A stretch of DNA of 5,547 nt from Candidatus Bathyarchaeota archaeon (GTDB taxonomy: Archaea > Thermoproteota > Bathyarchaeia > TCS64): positions 1 through 5,547 of the forward strand of contig CALGBN010000423.1 of assembly GCA_937877765.1 (NCBI GenBank), written 5' to 3'. Both the position numbers and the translations under genes were made by a program. Below are positions 5,223 to 5,547 of this stretch, piece after piece (position 1 is the first letter of the stretch; the number at the start of each line of letters is the position of its first letter). The notes under the pieces were generated by a model. It saw only the letters and a program-made list of their open reading frames with translations, was not told the origin of the DNA and made no database searches.

Positions 5223-5547
5223 AGATGAAGAAAGACGACCGGCTGAACCCCCGGGCGGAGGAGATATTCGACGCCGTCTCCTCGGGACGCCTCAGAGACG
5301 CCCAGGCCTCGTCGGAGGCCCTCCACGAACTGTACCACGTCTTCGCCGACCACGCCCCGGCGTCCACATCCTGGGCAACGCCGCCAGGGTGGCCACCATG
5401 GAGAACATCGAGTACATAGACGCCACCCGCGAGACCTACCTGTCGGCCCTCGAGCTGCTGTCAACCTACGGGCTGGGATCCATATTCGACGCCATATACG
5501 CGGCGACGGCCCTCACGGACAAGGCCCACAACCGCACCATACCTGTC
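5222..5547 (+). pseudogene. PIN-domain (VapC-like) ribonuclease, frameshifted, N-terminus missing, runs off the window
   Basis: The first frame from about 5222 reads YKMKKDDRLNPRAEEIFDAV, then SSEALHELYHVFADHAP, and then runs into unrelated residues and a stop at 5419. A one-base shift at the CCCC run near 5355-5359 restores VHILGNAARVATMENIEYID, then TYLSALELLSTYGLGSIFDA, then IYAATALTDKA, open to the window end. This matches a VapC-type PIN domain: the second acidic residue lies in the SSEALHEL helix and the third is the aspartate of SIFDAIYAATAL. The last acidic position should follow TIPV, beyond the window. The first strand with the leading aspartate (LLDTNV-like) is missing: an in-frame TAG at 5213-5215 and antisense MEDS coding lie there. 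An ATG at 5225 exists but would give a protein lacking a catalytic residue. No paired antitoxin is seen. Confidence 0.66.

Noticed and set aside
5225..5367. N-terminal extension of the MEDS frame (minus strand, from 5367)
   Set aside because: Residues upstream of LYVY are the antisense of the PIN gene and lack the MEDS N-terminal pattern, so the gene is treated as truncated at about 5222.
1..5547. CRISPR array, tRNA or rRNA genes
   Set aside because: No regularly spaced repeats, no tRNA-like T-arm (GGTTCRA) in a cloverleaf context and no rRNA-like blocks were seen on either strand.

Overview
The window looks like an accessory stretch of an archaeal chromosome, probably a thermophilic member of the Thermoproteota (TACK) group. 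The evidence is AGG/AGA arginine and ATA isoleucine codon use, TATA-like boxes about 27-30 bases upstream of first-gene start codons (leaderless style), Shine-Dalgarno sites only in front of internal operon genes, and archaeal-type protein families (VapBC, MEDS, PhoU-domain potassium-channel-type protein). The lineage is inferred; no rRNA or tRNA gene is present.

Layout. 3-389 (+): the last ~129 residues of an MlrC-type (M81) protein, cut by the window edge. 475-816 (+): the broken C-terminal part of a Dam-like (D12) adenine methyltransferase, with the N-terminal half missing and a TAA in a conserved motif. 832-1479 (-): an intact small DNA methyltransferase, convergent with that remnant. 1695-2337 (-): an intact vapB-vapC toxin-antitoxin operon with an operator-like inverted repeat over its TATA box. 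2338-2503: an AT-rich divergent control region. 2504-4134 (+): an intact AbiEi-AbiEii (type IV toxin-antitoxin / abortive infection) pair with an ATGA overlap. 4261-4538 (+): a frameshifted, 3'-truncated PhoU-domain gene. 4539-4733: non-coding, with a double hairpin resembling an IS200/IS605 end. 4734-5222 (-): a frameshifted, 5'-truncated MEDS-domain gene. 5222-5547 (+): a frameshifted, 5'-truncated PIN-domain (VapC-like) gene running off the window. The last two meet head to head at about 5213-5228.

Reading. The centre is a small defence/addiction island: methyltransferase, vapBC and abiE are open and have all expected motifs. The genes flanking it are remnants, apart from mlrC at the left edge, which is open as far as seen. 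This fits a recombination hot spot where self-maintaining toxin-antitoxin modules persist while neighbours decay. I recognise no wholly new system. The least ordinary points are two toxin-antitoxin modules sharing one 166-base divergent control region, the operator-like palindrome, and the junction of two truncated genes. Indel errors in the assembly are a real alternative explanation for the three frameshifts.
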